The translations under genes and the position numbers were made by a program. 64,000 nucleotides of DNA from Ecdyonurus torrentis. Lineage: Eukaryota; Arthropoda; Insecta; Ephemeroptera; Heptageniidae. Of this stretch, positions 1 to 14,650 are shown in pieces. The stretch spans positions 10,464,532 to 10,528,531 of the forward strand of contig OX439137.1 in assembly GCA_949318235.1 (NCBI GenBank), written 5' to 3'. How positions within the stretch are numbered: the first letter of the stretch is position 1; every line of letters begins with the position of its first letter. Below the pieces are notes generated by a model. It had not been told where the DNA came from. It was given only the letters and a program-made list of their open reading frames with translations, and did no database searches.

Positions 1-1056
1 AACAATAGTTTTACATTTTTCATGTATACCTATACAAAACTCTGCTAAATATGTACTGTACTGTACAGTACAATACAAGGCTATTAAATGATTTCATTAT
101 CTTCTCAGAAACAGTAAAACATCTTGAAATAAATGCACATGTTCAGTTTCATTTATATTAATGATTTTTTTTTTTCAGAATTGGGTGTGACAAAAAAGAA
201 AAAAAAAAACTCTCGTTAAAGGAATGTACAGTATATATATTTTTTTTTAACAAGACTTCAGAACAGTTTAATTTGTCACCACCTTTTGAAAAATATCACC
301 AAAAGTCTTTAGTATAATATTTAAAATCAGTTACTTGGAATCATAAAATTGAAATTTATATATACGTTGTAAAATAAAATAAGTATATTGTATAAAAAAA
401 ATCCATTTCATACTGTTGACATTACTTGAAATACTTTATATTTTTACTGAGTTGAAATCCTTGATTTTTTTTATTTAAAAATTCCTGTATCAAGTGTTCA
501 TCACCGGGAATATTTCCTTTAATTAGATATTTTCTTATGCTTCAGGTATATAAAATGAACGTATAAACAATAAAACTTTATTATTTCGTTGCTACGCGGG
601 TATTTTTACATAAACAAATGTGTAGCCTTGAAATTTTAAACTGATTTTAGCTACATGCATGTATGTAAGTTAATTTATTTATATTTTATTCAAAAAAATT
701 TTATCGATATAATATAATATGTTTACTTTTTAACATTATTATTTTCATGGTCGATGTGGTCTGATTAGTGTTATCATTGGAGTAAATTTTTGTTTATTTT
801 GTAATTTGTATTTCATAATCTTTTTTTTTTTTTTTTTTTTTTGAAGTATTAATTTTAGTTATTCTTCTATAACCAGTACAAACAATGTTGTATAAATTTT
901 TAAACTATTACTTGATATACACTTAGAAATCTCAATAATGATATTTTGTTATTTATTTATTTATTTTTTTAATATGTAACGAACATTACTAAAGAATATT
1001 ACACTATGACAGAAGACAGTATTTTCATCGCAACTCAAAATTTGACGCAATTAATG

Positions 1057-1165
1057 CACAGCTCTGGACAAAAGTTCCCGAACGGGACAGCGGCAGCCGC
1101 TGCGTTTTCTCATAAAGATAACATAGTGTGGTTGCTAGTTGCCTATGTAAATCGTTCGGGAGCTT
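1057..1165 (+). mobile_element. Family F repeat, copy 1
   Basis: A 109-bp G+C-richer block with ACAGCTCTGGACAAAAGTTC, GCAGCCGCTGCGTTTTCTCA and TAAAGATAACATAGTGTGG. It matches the reverse complement of 23344-23450. Confidence 0.7.
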
Positions 1166-2549
1166 CTCTACTGTACTAACGTATGCTTCTCATTCAAATT
1201 TGAAACTTTATAGGGACTAAATTCAATATTGTTTTTTTCGCTAGATACAGCTGACGTGAGACTCTTGGAAATTAGTTTTTTTTTATAAGTATTTATTTAT
1301 TGTAAATAATGACTAGACCAACTCTTGTTGTAACTTTTTATTGATATCGTATTACCTATCTATGGGTCAATAAGAAATCTTATTCATTACACATGGACAA
1401 AAATAAATGTACAATAATTATGCTAGACCAATTTCAGCAATATTTATAATATTCATTAAAACATAATTTATTCATCGCAATATACCAAAACATCATCGCA
1501 CAAATTGAGCTAGATATTAAAAAAAAAAAAAATGATGAAATCAATAGAAAATAATTAATCTTCTATATTTGTTATAAACCCCTGTCAAACATGAACATTA
1601 TGAAATAATTTGTTCTTAAAATTAAGATATCAAAAAATAATGACAGGTGTTGCCCTTATTTGAAAGAAAGAAGTAATTATTGAAATATTTCTGTAAGCAC
1701 GTGATATCATTTGCATGTTATTCATTCAATCATTCATTTTGATTTCAATCGATTAATTTACGTCAAAATGTATATTAATAATAAGTAACAAAAATTATTT
1801 TGAATGGTCAAGTAGATAATATACAATGTGTACTTGAGTTTACTATGTGTAATTAAGAGCAAGTTGAATATAAATGAATTCTTGTCTCATTGTTAAGTAT
1901 TTAAATTAGAAATATGCAAAGCTTTTTTTATTATTATTTTTAGAGCACCATTAACATATTATTTGAGATCAAAGAAAAGTTTTTTTTTAATGTTTTTTTT
2001 AGTGCAGTAATTCTATTATGATGTCTTTTCATATTAACTTTCATAAATACAAATATTTATATTCAAATCAGACCACCTAGAAAACTTGTATATATGTACA
2101 CATGATTGTGATAATATATTTAACAGTTCAAAAACTTACACCAAATTTACAATGTTATTCTTACATGGAAAATACAAACTAAATTTGAATAGTTAAATAT
2201 ATTAATTTCAATCGTTTGTTCAGACTATACAGAAGACATTTTAGTTCTTAGAAGAAATAGGGGAAAATTGTTTTAAGTGGTTAAAAATGACTTTCAGCTG
2301 ATAAAAAAAAAAAAAAAAAAAGTCATAGACTTAATTTTTTTTACAGTATACATGGACCAAGGGGAATCCAAATTTTAAAAAATTATGGGACGTTACTATG
2401 GAAACTAAAGTGCTAATGTTGTTTGAAAATTCACCTGTATAAAGATCAAGGTTAAATTTTAATTTTGTAATAAAAAAAAAATAATAATGGTATAAACAAA
2501 TATTACTTTTCCATCAGGGATACCTGATAAAATAATCTATTTTAATATA

Positions 2550-2856
2550 GCCTCTTCAGTCCCAGTATACAATACAGTAGACTTCAGATAATTCAATAAA
2601 AAATAGAAGAAAAAATCGAAGAAATTGAGATAAAAATACAAAAATTGGACCAGAAAACGCCCCTAAATTTTCGCGATTTTTACCACTAGTTTAAGCATTA
2701 TATATACTCATTCTAGAGTGGGTAGGCGGTCTGCAATAGTAAGAAAAGCTTTTTGACAAAAGATGCATATTTTTGTCATTCTGAGAGCTGCACAGAAACG
2801 TGGTTAAAAGTTACAACAGTGGAATAATTTTTTAAAAAGTCGAGGACTGAAGAGGC
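2550..2856. mobile_element. MITE with 13-bp perfect terminal repeats and TA target duplication
   Basis: GCCTCTTCAGTCC at the left and GGACTGAAGAGGC at the right are perfect inverted repeats. Each is flanked by TA (2548-2549, 2857-2858). A TA duplication with short inverted ends fits Tc1/mariner-type non-autonomous elements. No coding frame lies inside. Confidence 0.75.
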
Positions 2857-2909
2857 TACATTTTATATTTTATTTATACTAGCATTGGCTTATTTAAGCA
2901 CTAATCTCC

Positions 2910-3176
2910 TTATACTTGGACGCGATCGAGACAGGACCATCGTTCCATCTCGGTAGTATTTTTGTATTCTATTTTGCTTGTCGGTTGACACTGCGTACCT
3001 TCCATGCAAGTGACTTCCAAATACACCATGACTTTCTCAATCCTGTCAACTTGTGTTAAAAACCTCCAATAGTGACTCGAAATCAAACGTTGATCTCCAG
3101 AATGATATTTAAAATGGATACCAAATAAGATATCAATATAGACACTGAAAATTCTGAAGATATTGGACAAAAACAT
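2910..3176 (-). other. Possible exon or old coding fragment, unassigned
   Basis: An 88-codon minus-strand frame in a patch richer in G+C than its flanks. The central part reads like protein (for example QVDRIEKVMVYLEVTCMEG). An AAG/GTACGC donor-like site lies inside it, and TTCAG acceptor-like sites lie near its start. It sits about 50 bp beyond a MITE (2550-2856). No family is recognised and the frame could be chance. Coding status is weakly supported. Confidence 0.2.
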
Positions 3177-3199
3177 GGTTCTGAACCATATATTTGTAC

Positions 3200-4261
3200 G
3201 ATGAGCTATTAATTACAAGATATGTTTTTGTTTTAACATTATAGAGCCCTGTGTTATTGCAAGATCGGTTTGTGTTCACACGATATCTAACTTTTCAGTC
3301 CATAAATTTTTTATAAGCTTACAATTAGCACCCCTTTTTACTGAAAAAAAAACAACAACTTAATTCAAGGTTACTAAAAATTAGCCCAAGTTTATAAACT
3401 AATTAAAATTTGTTTGCAAATTTATGAGCCATTAGGTTAATAAATATTAGCTCAAAAAATACATTTTTCAAGGTTATCATTACTAATTTTTTTAATGATA
3501 ACAAAACAGTATGCTCTCTTTATAAAAATTAAATATAATTAATTTTTATTAGACTACTATAATTGAATTAAATAACACTCATCTTGAAGTCTGAAAATAG
3601 AAAGGATGAAAAAAAAAAAATAATAAATTGCTTATAAAAATGTTAATGTTGTTCTTGAATTTTATAAAAGAATAAGAATAAAAAAAACATGCAACTAAAA
3701 TTACTTGCACAAGTTATATTTTTTTATTTTTAATGTGTTGAGTCTCTTTTTTTATTATTGCAATTTTAAGTATGACCTCTATAAAATTGGTCTAAAATAA
3801 TTGTCAATAATAACCTATAGAACAAGTGCATGAAATACGATTACTGAAATAAATTGAAAGCGTTGTGAAATAAAAATTACTTTTAATGTAGAAGTTATAA
3901 AATGGATTGTTTAATACAATTTTAAATCTGTTAAACAGTATAATTATATCATGTGTTTAAAAATCTACAGTTTTTTGATTTTTAGAGTGAAAACTTACAA
4001 TCACTTTCATATGTATGTATATATCAAAGAAAAAAGAAAGAAAGTGAAACAGTAGGAAGTAAAAAATATTGAAATTTTTAGAGTCAATGAGCTACAAAAT
4101 CTGGAAATTTAAAATTACGAATTTGGAAACAAGGTAAATTTATCTCTTATTTGAATTCATGTGATTACTGGAAGTCCATGTTGAATTGTTTAATGAAATT
4201 TTTATTATTCAATCGTATAATTCCTAAAGATTTCGTGCAACTACTTTTAAAAAGTGTGTAT

Positions 4262-4306
<45 letters not shown>

Positions 4307-5852
4307 GAAAAGATTAGATTCCAAACCATACAATTGTCTTTATATTAACAAAATATCGTTGCTACAAATAACTGCAGTTGTTAAAATTCTTCAATTACAA
4401 TCATTGAATTGCATTAAAAAAAAATCACACATTCATTGCAGAGAAAGAAATTTTGTGCTTAAAAAGTATAAAAATGTTTACATATTGAGTAGAAGAATAT
4501 TTTGTTACATTTATTGAAAAATATAAATGAAGACAATAATTGCTTAATAGAAATGTTTAAGCAAATTTGTAACGATGATTATTTCATTAATTATGCAACT
4601 CTTATTTTACTATTGATCTTGAAAATGTGAAAGACTATGATTTTGCATATCATTTTAAACTGTTTAAATTTCATAATTAATTTATTTTATAATACCAGCA
4701 TGATTTTTTTTTATATATAATCTGTAATTATCTATTTTTTCAGTCTAATAAACATGAATAGAATTTGTGCAATTAATTTGAATAATATATTTATATTTCA
4801 GTCACTTTGATGTAAATAAATAATAAGCTTGGCTTCAATGTATTTTGTAACTCGTGTATTTTTTTTCTTATAAACGAACACCTGAATGGCAATTTTCAAC
4901 TGAATGTATATTTAATTCAATCTATGTTTGTATATTGTATACTTGAATTTTTTTACCACTATTTTTGCACTTTTATTCTAACTTTAAGCAAATCCAGTTC
5001 TTGGTGCGTCCTTTCATAACTCTTTTATTTTTTTCTATTATTATTTTTATATTTTAGCAATTTTAGAACATGAAAATTTGCAGACAATATTAACTACAAA
5101 AAAAAAAAATGGAATTTTTGCTACCAGATTGAGGGAAATGGCTAGAGGTCCAATATCATTAGATTTTGATCATTTAGTTTGCCATCAAATTTGGTATCCC
5201 GGATAGAAATTTCAAAATGAAATAAGAACGGGGGAAAAAATGACAAATAACAAAAATACTAAACATTTAAAACTCTGCCATTCAAAATGTTGAATTTAGT
5301 TTTGAAAAGCAATGAAAATTAAATAATTATTTAATTTGTATCTGGTTTGTACATCAACACCATTATGTACAATATGTTCATGACTTAATTTCATTATATT
5401 CATATAACATAAAAAAATATATTTTTTTTTACCAAAGTAATGCAATAAGAATGACTATAACAAAATATAAATATTTGATTTATTTTATTACAATATAACA
5501 GTATAATATAGTACTTACTAATATGGTAACATACATTAATCATCCTATATTCTAAATCCTATTACATGAGTATGTAAATATAAAAATAAGGTACCTGACA
5601 AAGACCTATTGAGGTGTGAGAATATAATATTATGTTGCTCTGTTTGGCTACAATTTCAAGGATAAATATCAAAATTGTTGATATGTTAAATACTTGAACT
5701 TTTGAACTGGATTACTTTAAATTTTGGCATTGAGTTTTTTTATATGCATATATATATTTTTGCAAAAGCATCATCATTAATTATATTATGCATGAATTGT
5801 CAAATAATTCTATGGTAATTTTTATATTAAAATTATTCATTACATTCAACTA

Positions 5853-5887
<35 letters not shown>

Positions 5888-7000
5888 ATAAAACCGTGTT
5901 AAATTTATAATGATTCCTTTTTTAGTGATTAAAATTTATTAATCTAAATTTCCTATGCTGTTATCTTTGTTGAATTATTGTGTTTAACGTACTCTATTTG
6001 GTCAATCTTGTAGATTATTATTTGCAAAAATTATTGTAGAAAATAAATAACTTACAGTAAGAGAGAAACCAAATGGGAAAAAAAAGTTGTTTTAATTTTT
6101 CTCAAACTTACTTTTGCTCTATTTTATAATGGTTATACACAGCAATTTTATTCTGACATCAATTTTTCCAATAATATTAAACTATACAAATAATTTGAAA
6201 GATGATTTTTGTAAATGATCTAATCGTTGAAAAAAAAATGAAATTGTTTTTTTCTTGTTTTGTGTAAGATATCAATGAGAATAAAATTAAGAATTAATTA
6301 TATTTTTACGCCATTATATGATATTTTAACATCACTGTAATATTAAAAAAGTAGTACTCTTGTCTCTTACCCTTATTTAGATAAAAATTATGCACTTTGA
6401 ACAATACTGCCATAAAAAATTACTCAATAACTAAAGTTTAAATTGATCAATTTTACTCAATTCACTCAAATCAATTTAAATATATTTATTATACTTTATT
6501 AGCAGTTTCAAAATACTAACATAATATAAATTGGTGTTAAATTAGCATTACAATCTTTAAGTAGTTCAAAATATTTTTGCAAAAATAAAACATATAAATA
6601 CTAATAAAGTAATGAGTAAAAGAATATTTTAATTACCTACAATTCAGATTTCACTTAAAATATTTTTTACTTCAGTTGTCATTAAATTTATTTTTGAAAG
6701 CTTACGCAGACTTAAAAGAAAAATCTCCCGCGACGTTTAATATCTTACTACAATTTATTATTTTTCTTCGTAACTAAAATAATTATTTTTATTAGCTTCC
6801 TATATTTACTTGCTTAAACTGCCAAAAGGTTAAAAAAAAACAGTTTTTTTTATTATAAATACTAATATTTTCTATAATAGGAAAAAATATCTCTGAGCAA
6901 GTAAAAATGTCGTTAATTATAGATTTCAACTTAACTTTCATTTTGATCAGGGGTGTATCAATTTTTGTTGCCAATTTTATGGACGGTTTTCCTTAATAGT
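3200..7000. other. No gene recognised; A+T-rich DNA
   Basis: Apart from the A40 tract and A31 at 5853-5883, I see no coding-like composition, no convincing inverted repeat and no RNA gene. The frame at 6792-6974 has no coding character. Confidence 0.5.
4266..4305 (+). repeat. A40 homopolymer
   Basis: Forty consecutive A. The lysine-rich frame across it is an artefact. Confidence 0.95.
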
Positions 7001-7270
7001 TAATAAATAATAATAATATTAATAATGACTTGGGAGGCCAAGAGCCACCTTGCCCTTAAGTGTCTCGGTAACTATGGGCATCCGGCTCCAGTAAGCTCGC
7101 GGAAAAGTGTCCCACCGCGCCCAGGAGAGGACGTCACCCCGATAGAGGCGGTCAGGGCCTAGTGCCCAAATAGTCATCAACTTGCCTCCTAGCAAAATAG
7201 TCGCAAAGTTTTGGGTAGTGACAGGTTGCAATCATCATTTTGAGCTCGGTGTACGCAATAGTCCCCCACA
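7001..7270 (-). mobile_element. Possible truncated retroposon with an (ATT)n-like tail
   Basis: A block of about 245 bp with roughly half G+C stands out sharply from its A+T-rich surroundings. On the minus strand it ends in an A+T-only TAA/ATT tail (7001-7025), the layout expected of the 3' end of a LINE or of a SINE with a simple-repeat tail. A 70-codon open frame runs to the tail on the same strand. I see no convincing A and B boxes, so a tRNA-derived SINE is not shown. A coding exon or a different kind of insert remains possible. Confidence 0.35.
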
Positions 7271-8283
7271 TCATTGAAGTTGGAGTTATAAAATCAAATC
7301 ATAATACTACTTCAAAAAAATCATATAAAATCTTAAATAAACAACAAAATAAAATGTTTCAATTACATTAAAAATTTAATAATATACAAATTTTTGAACA
7401 CTTTAATGTATATATCCAACACGAAAATTTTAAAATAAGGTTTCAACCATCGAAATGAATGGAATATTAATACAATTTTTTTAGGTCGTTAGTTTATAAT
7501 GACAAAAAGGTGCATAATGATAAACAAAAATTTTACAACTCTAACCTTCAAATGGTTACAATTTCATACATTTCAACACATTACACATTAAACATCAAGT
7601 ACATACACATACAAAGATGACATTCAAATTATGTAACGTATTTAGAGTAGAAAATATAACATTGAACTAATATACATTCGAGTCACGACCAAAAACAAAA
7701 CATTAAACTTCATTTTTTTTTTTTTTTTTTTTTTTTGGCACATAAAAGTTCTTTTATGGACCTCTTATACAAGTACATAAATAATAAAAATTTAGCATAC
7801 AAAAAAATGTAACACACGCATTCACGGATCACGCATTTCTTTTGTTTTGTAATATTTCTATGACGGGATGTTATTTTTCCATTACATAATTTCCTCTAAT
7901 AATATTTAAAATAAATAATTTATGCATAATCGTGAAATATGATGTTGATATTATTTATGATGTTTTTTTATGATTTATTTCTATTTTAAGTTACATATTT
8001 ATGGGAAAATTTGAATTTTAGTATTTTCATGGGAATTTTATAGAATATTATGTAAGCACTTTTTTTTTCAACTTTATTTTGCAATATTACTTTTTATATA
8101 TAGTTAGTTTTGATTTACATAGACGTTACTAAATTGGCTCCGTATTGATTCCAAAATAAACTATTATTGAAGTTTTAATATAAATATAAATTTCAATAAC
8201 TTACAAGTATTTCCTATCTTTGCTTGTGTTTGTCAAAGATTTTCAAGAAAAGTTGCAAGAAAATTTTCATCCTTCAAGTTAAT

Positions 8284-8600
8284 TTAAGGTGGAAAATCAA
8301 CTACTGCGGGAATTGAATAAAAAGTTGTAAAGAAATAAAAATCTGAAATTTTGCACATCTTTTGGTATCTTCATAAATGATAAAAATTTGGGGATCATCA
8401 TGATAGATTTAAAATTATAAGTTTTTGTAGTTTTTGTCCCATAAAAGCCCATGTTAATTTCAATAATTATTTTTGCTCTTATTTGATTCACAGGCTTTGA
8501 AATTTTTATCATAGGTATATTAACTTTCAAATGACATCATAAAGTTTGGAAGTTTTCTTTTTAGATTTTGAGACACAAGCCATCTAAATAGAGCCCTTAA
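8284..8600 (+). mobile_element. Family E repeat, copy 1
   Basis: Shares with 14365-14650 the blocks GAAATTTTGCACA against AAAATTTTGCACA, GCCCATGTTAATTTCAATAA, TTTATCATAGGTA and AAGTTTGGAAGTTTTCTTTT, then AAGCCATCT. TTAAGG at the start and CCCTTAA at the end suggest short inverted ends. Confidence 0.7.
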
Positions 8601-9082
8601 GATTTTCTTTGTCATTTGATTTTACTAAACCCCTATACCTTCAACTGAAGTACTGACAAACTTCCAGTTACCTATTAATTAACCTCAGGTAAGGCCTTAC
8701 CTTTTACAATGTTAAATGAGCTATAGTAACCTATCTCCGTAATACAATTTCAACTTTATCCATTTTCATTTCTAAAATTAATATATTCATATTAATACTA
8801 AAACTACTTATGAAGTATTAAGATATATTTAAAATAAAAAAAAAAGTGTGGGAAATAGAGAAGGTGCCTAAATACTACGTAATGTAATTAATCACGATCT
8901 TCTACCTACCGTATTCCTGCTGTTTCCAGCTCTTTTACAGAATACATTAATATATCTGCAAGTAATTTTAGAAATTAAAACCCTATATCTTAAGATACGA
9001 CATGAAAATTTATCATTTCTATATAGATAATTAAAATAGCAACCAACATTCTTATTTAATTTATTAAAACTACTTTAAAATA

Positions 9083-9414
9083 TATACACTCCAAAAATAA
9101 GTGTTGAAAAGTTTAATTTAAGCTTTTACAGTTAGCTTTGAGTATCGTAGAATAAACAGTTATGACGTCACTAAGCGTTGAAATTTTAACGATAAAAACG
9201 TTAGTGACGTCATTATAGCGTTAGGACTGAATGGGAAAAATTTAAATTTGTAACGGCAAAGTTTAAAAATTATTCCATTGTGATTCTAGCGCTTGTGACG
9301 TCATTTACGCTTTTATCGTTAGATTGCAAACAGTAATAACCGTTAATTCTAAAATACTTAAAGAATTACAAAACTGTATACAAGCTTTTCAACGCTTATT
9401 TTTAAGAGTGTATA
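9083..9414. mobile_element. Palindromic MITE with TA ends and three TGACGTCA sites
   Basis: Ends are inverted over about 30 bp: TATACACTCCAAAAATAAG against CTTATTTTTAAGAGTGTATA, then GTTGAAAAG against CTTTTCAAC. Internal inverted segments include AACAGTTAT and AACGATAAAAACGTTAGTGACG. TGACGTCA occurs at 9163, 9205 and 9296. Alternating TA flanks suggest a TA target. Confidence 0.8.
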
Positions 9415-10243
9415 TAGAAGTTAAATTTTTTTAATTACAAATTTTATATAAATCAATATTAAAACAAATCGTCATTAATTTATTATATAAACTTGTATAT
9501 GAAAACTATAGGGGGTAATTGTTTCTTTCTTTTATTTTAGTTTTGACCTTTCAAAATTTATAATAAATGTAGTTGTATATATATGTGTCATATTAGAGCT
9601 CACATGTGGTGTAATACTTTTTTTTTCAATGCATTATTTGATTAATTTATGTTTACAGGCATTTGGCTTTAGGGGAAAAATTATAGAGAAATAATAGAAA
9701 AAAAAACTATCTAGGTACTTAATGAATTATCTGATTTTTTTTATATGTCATTATGGTGTATTTGAAAGTGTGATTAGGAATATAGAGAGAAATCGTTTTT
9801 TGGTTTATTATTGAAAATAGAAGTTAGAAAAAAAATGAGGCAATCAAATTTTTAAAAAAATAAACGTTAAAGAGCATGATGTGTAGTTTTGCAATATTTT
9901 AAGTATTGTAAAATTAACGGTAAGTGTGTACAATGTTTTCAAAGCTCTTTTTTTTTTAGTGTGGACTGTGTATGGTTTCTATTGTAATAAAATTTTTGCA
10001 TGAGGACTATTTTTAGTTTTTTATTATTATTTTTTTTTTTTGTATATTGCATTATTTGTTTATTTATTTATTAACTCAAATGAAACTTTCTATTCAACTG
10101 ATACTAACAAGAGTTGTGTGGTTTATGGAGAGGTATTGAGGTGTAATACACAATAATAAAATAATAAATAAAACAACTAAAATTGAAACAATCAAGATTC
10201 TCAAAAATTGTATAATATTTCTTGTACGTGAAGAGTGAGAGTG

Positions 10244-10378
<135 letters not shown>

Positions 10379-10671
10379 CATTATTACAACAAGCTGTTAA
10401 AACAATTTAAACACACACATACAATATAATGATATTTAGAATGTATTTTAACTCACTTTTATAGTTATTAAATAGTTAATCACTACAATTTACTATTTTT
10501 CTATTAAGCGATTGTGCAGTAAGCAATAAAAAATAATGTAGAAGAAATTATATCTTTCATCTTTACTTTAATACAAAAATTCCATTTTTTTAATTATAAA
10601 TTTTAAAAACATCTATAGAAAATAATAATGTAATTGAATAATCTTATAAAATAAATACAATCTATATAATT

Positions 10672-10871
<200 letters not shown>

Positions 10872-10899
10872 AAATATTTGAAATAGTTAAAACATGTAA

Positions 10900-11602
10900 T
10901 TTCACCTATAAATGTAATTTAAAATATAAATAACACATTTTATTGTATAAGAAATAAAATGTTAAAGGTCCTTAGTTCAATTCTTAGTAAAGCTTCTTTT
11001 TATACTCACTTTTATAAAGGTTATGTAATCATGATTAGGTGTGAACTCTTGTTGCATTTTATATACAAAATACTTTCAATAATTTTCTTTGAGGTTTTTC
11101 ATAACAATTTGTCAAGGATACATACATGTAATTTGTATTTTTTTATATGTATGAATTATTCATCATCTTTATTTCTTGTAAATTCTGTTACTGTATAGAC
11201 AAAAATAAATATTATATATGGTAATTATGATTGCCCAATTTTGGGACAATTTATTCATAATAACATAATTTCTACAGCATTGAACAAGCATAAAAGATAC
11301 TTTGTATACAGCATAATGCATTTCTAAATTAGCTACGTATCAATTTTTATACTGTCCGTGTGAAAGAAAAATAATGTTGTAAACTTTTTATTATATAGGA
11401 ATTTGTTTTATATAGAAAAATGTATATTAATCATAATTGTGTTCAGTCTCTTTTTACTAATCAAAAAATAAGATAATAAATATCAGTTTATTTATTTGTT
11501 ATTTAGACAAATGAAACAAATTAATTTAAAATAATTATACCTCCCTTCCTTTCTTAATGAACAATTTTATGCTTTTATATTAAGGTTAACACAGAGCGCT
11601 CT

Positions 11603-11638
<36 letters not shown>

Positions 11639-13150
11639 ACATTGCAAAACGTTTTTCTACCTCCAACAACAGAAAATTTTAAATTCAGACGCGTTTTCAC
11701 GAGTTTTTAAACTCGTAAATTTGTTCATCGCTATTGGTTTTTAGTTACGTTTTTAATAATGAATTAATGAATATATATATTAAAGATTTTTTTTGTTTAT
11801 AAAAAATAATAATAATAAAAAAGAAGAATATATTTTCCCTTTGGCTTGCAATGTGCCCCATGAAATCACAGCTTAATCTTACATTCCCCAATATTTCAAT
11901 TTTTACGTGTGTGTGTGTGTGTGTGTGTTTTCTATCAAATCTTTTTATTAATCAAGTTTTGCATGCAATCCTTAATTAATTTCTATTTATTATCAGTCCA
12001 AAAAAAATATATATTATCTTTCCCTAGGGTGGAAAAAAAAGTATATTTTGTATGTATACAGTATTATTGCATATTAACACAGTTATTATATTAATATTAT
12101 AAAACTATGACATGTTTCATGAATAAATCGATACAGAAAAATCGATAAACAATATAATTATATATGCAAAACTGTTTTCCTTATTTCACCTATAAGGTCA
12201 AAAAAGTCAAAATTTTCTAATTTTAATTTAATGATATTCCTCCTGTATAATATAAATATAATATAAAATTACAAATTAAAACATTATAGCAATTTATATT
12301 ATATATGAATCTTATGTAAGATATATTTCTCTCACAATAGACTATTATTATAATAACGAATCAAATTACATGCTTTGATAGTCGTGTCGATTATTTAAAA
12401 AGAAAAGATATTAGGTCATAATATTTAAAAAGGTGTAAAGTTAAAAGATGTTATAGTGCATGCATAGAAAATCACGATTTTTCTCTTCTCTTTCACGACC
12501 TAGATAACTTTTTTTTCTTTTTTTTTCTTCCTGTATAACAAATAATATATTATGACGACTAGTTCGTTCAATTGTTGTTTTTCCCATTGCATAACAGTAT
12601 TGTGTTCTTTTATTTATTTATTTATTATTGGGAAACAATTGGGAGGAGCTGATTATATGTAACGAAAAGCATGGTAATTTTACATTGTCTAAAATGCCAT
12701 CCAAAAATTCTGATTTAAAAATTATTCTTTATCCAAATTTGTATTTGGTTAGTAGATCCGGATCATTTTTATTCGTTTTTAGGTATGAATAAAATAAATC
12801 TGGGCAATAATTCTGAATAAGTGGGTAAATTCAGACTTGCTTCGATCCGAGCTCATTTTTGTTGCTCTTCCGCGGAGAATACAGATCCAAATAAAATTGT
12901 GTCCGAAATCACCGGAGTTCTTAACCATAATCTGGATTATTCAGTTTTTTTGCAGCCTTATAGTAAAAATAAATATTTAAAAATACTCTGGTATAGCAGT
13001 TTTACTCTATTGACAATACCATAATATATTTCTATGAAGCGTTCAATAAAGGTGTCTATATCTATATCAATGTATGTGCCGCATATAGTAGTGGAATAAA
13101 TTTCCTTTCAAAGTGTCTGGACCAGTGAAAGAAATAAGAAAACAATGAAA
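10900..13150. other. No gene recognised; T31 tract and a mixed-composition patch
   Basis: A T31 tract lies at 11607-11637. A patch at 12720-12960 has more G+C (GATCCGGATC palindrome, TTCCGCGGAGAA) and may be an old repeat, but I found no second copy or clear ends. Confidence 0.4.
11907..11928 (+). repeat. (GT)n microsatellite
   Basis: Eleven GT units; creates a Cys-Val frame by chance. Confidence 0.9.
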
Positions 13151-13194
13151 AAAATAAATAAAAGTAATTGTATATGCAAGAGAGTGTGAGGGTG

Positions 13195-13195
13195 G

Positions 13196-13241
<46 letters not shown>
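13195..13241 (+). repeat. (GA)n microsatellite
   Basis: GA units with one ACA interruption. Confidence 0.95.
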
Positions 13242-13561
13242 ATTGATACTACACAAATCTTAAAGTAGATAACAATTAAGTAACTAATACACCGACTGTT
13301 TGAGCACGATTTGAACACTTAAAGAATCAAGGATGCCATTCAATAAAGCACTTATGTTACCAAATGGCTTTAGAATTCTCAACTATATGCTAAGAAATTC
13401 TATGATCTTAAGATTCTTAAGGCCTTCAGTTGACCTAAATGCTTTGATGAATTGTATCCCAAAATTACCTTCCATTGTAGTTGAATAAAATGCTGGTAAA
13501 GGGTCCCATTTAATTTTTTTTAAATTTAATTAATTGAAAGAACATAATAAAATTTTCTTCG

Positions 13562-13632
13562 TTCTCTCTCTCTGTCTCTCTCTCTCTCTGTCTCTCTCTC
13601 TGTCTCTCTCTCTGTCTCTCTCTCTCTCTCTC
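13562..13632 (+). repeat. (CT)n microsatellite with TGTC interruptions
   Basis: CT units with regularly spaced CTGTCT interruptions, so higher-order units may exist. Confidence 0.95.
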
Positions 13633-14364
13633 CATATTGATTTTAAAATGCAATATCTACGAATATCATGCAAATACTCTTCAGTAATTGTAAACCATAT
13701 TTTGCAATACATTTGTATTAGAATAACCTTACAAAAAGTTGCATCAATTATAAATTTAAAAGAGGAAATAGTAGTCATTTGACAGTTATAAATTTGCTTA
13801 ATTTTATCATTTTTCTCCTCCCAACGTAACAATATGACAGAAAAAAAATTCTCAATCAATCTTTCACCTCTCAGAGCAATAGTTTCTTAAATAACAGATA
13901 TTCAGGAAGAGAAATTATATTGTGTAAATAGATATTTTACCACATACAAGTAAGAATTATGATTGACATTTTATGATCATGTGGTTAAACTTAAAACAAT
14001 TTGAACAAAACATTATTTTTTTTTCACTCTTACTTAAATTACGATATACTTTTTATACTTAAAAACCACAATGAAATGTTACTACAAATTAATTTTATAT
14101 GTACACAGTGTATAGTTTAAATCTTCATACCTCACTTCTACAACCTTGTTAACGAAAATTAGTATTTGAACTTTTCATATTAAAATGACAATGACGCATG
14201 AAAAAAAAATTATGTAATTTTTAATTTATACGTTATTGTTGCATCAACCTATTCTAATGATTGTCACCCATTCATGTTACTCATTGGGAACAATGGAAAC
14301 TATTTCAAATTGCTACCATAATTCATAACAAAACCATGACGAGAGTTGATGTAACAGTAACACT

Positions 14365-14650
14365 TTAAGGCGGGAAATCACACAGTAAAATTTTGCACAG
14401 TGATACATTAAGAGATCTTCAAAAATGTAAAAATTTGGGGGGGTCACCATGCTAGAATTTAAATTATGATTTTTTGAAATTTTAAGAGCCCATGTTAATT
14501 TCAATAATTATTTTCTCTCTTATCTGATGGTCATGAGTTTTAAAAACTTTATCATAGGTAGCTGTTATTATTAACTTTCGAATGGCATCATACAGTTTGG
14601 AAGTTTTCTTTTTATATTTTGAGATGCAAGCCATCTGAATAAACCCTTAA
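14365..14650 (+). mobile_element. Family E repeat, copy 2
   Basis: Begins TTAAGGCGGGAAATCACAC and ends AAACCCTTAA. About 80% similar by eye to 8284-8600 across its length, in the same orientation. Confidence 0.7.

Noticed and set aside
12754..12763. GATCCGGATC palindrome as a regulatory site
   Set aside because: A single short palindrome with no gene beside it and no second copy.
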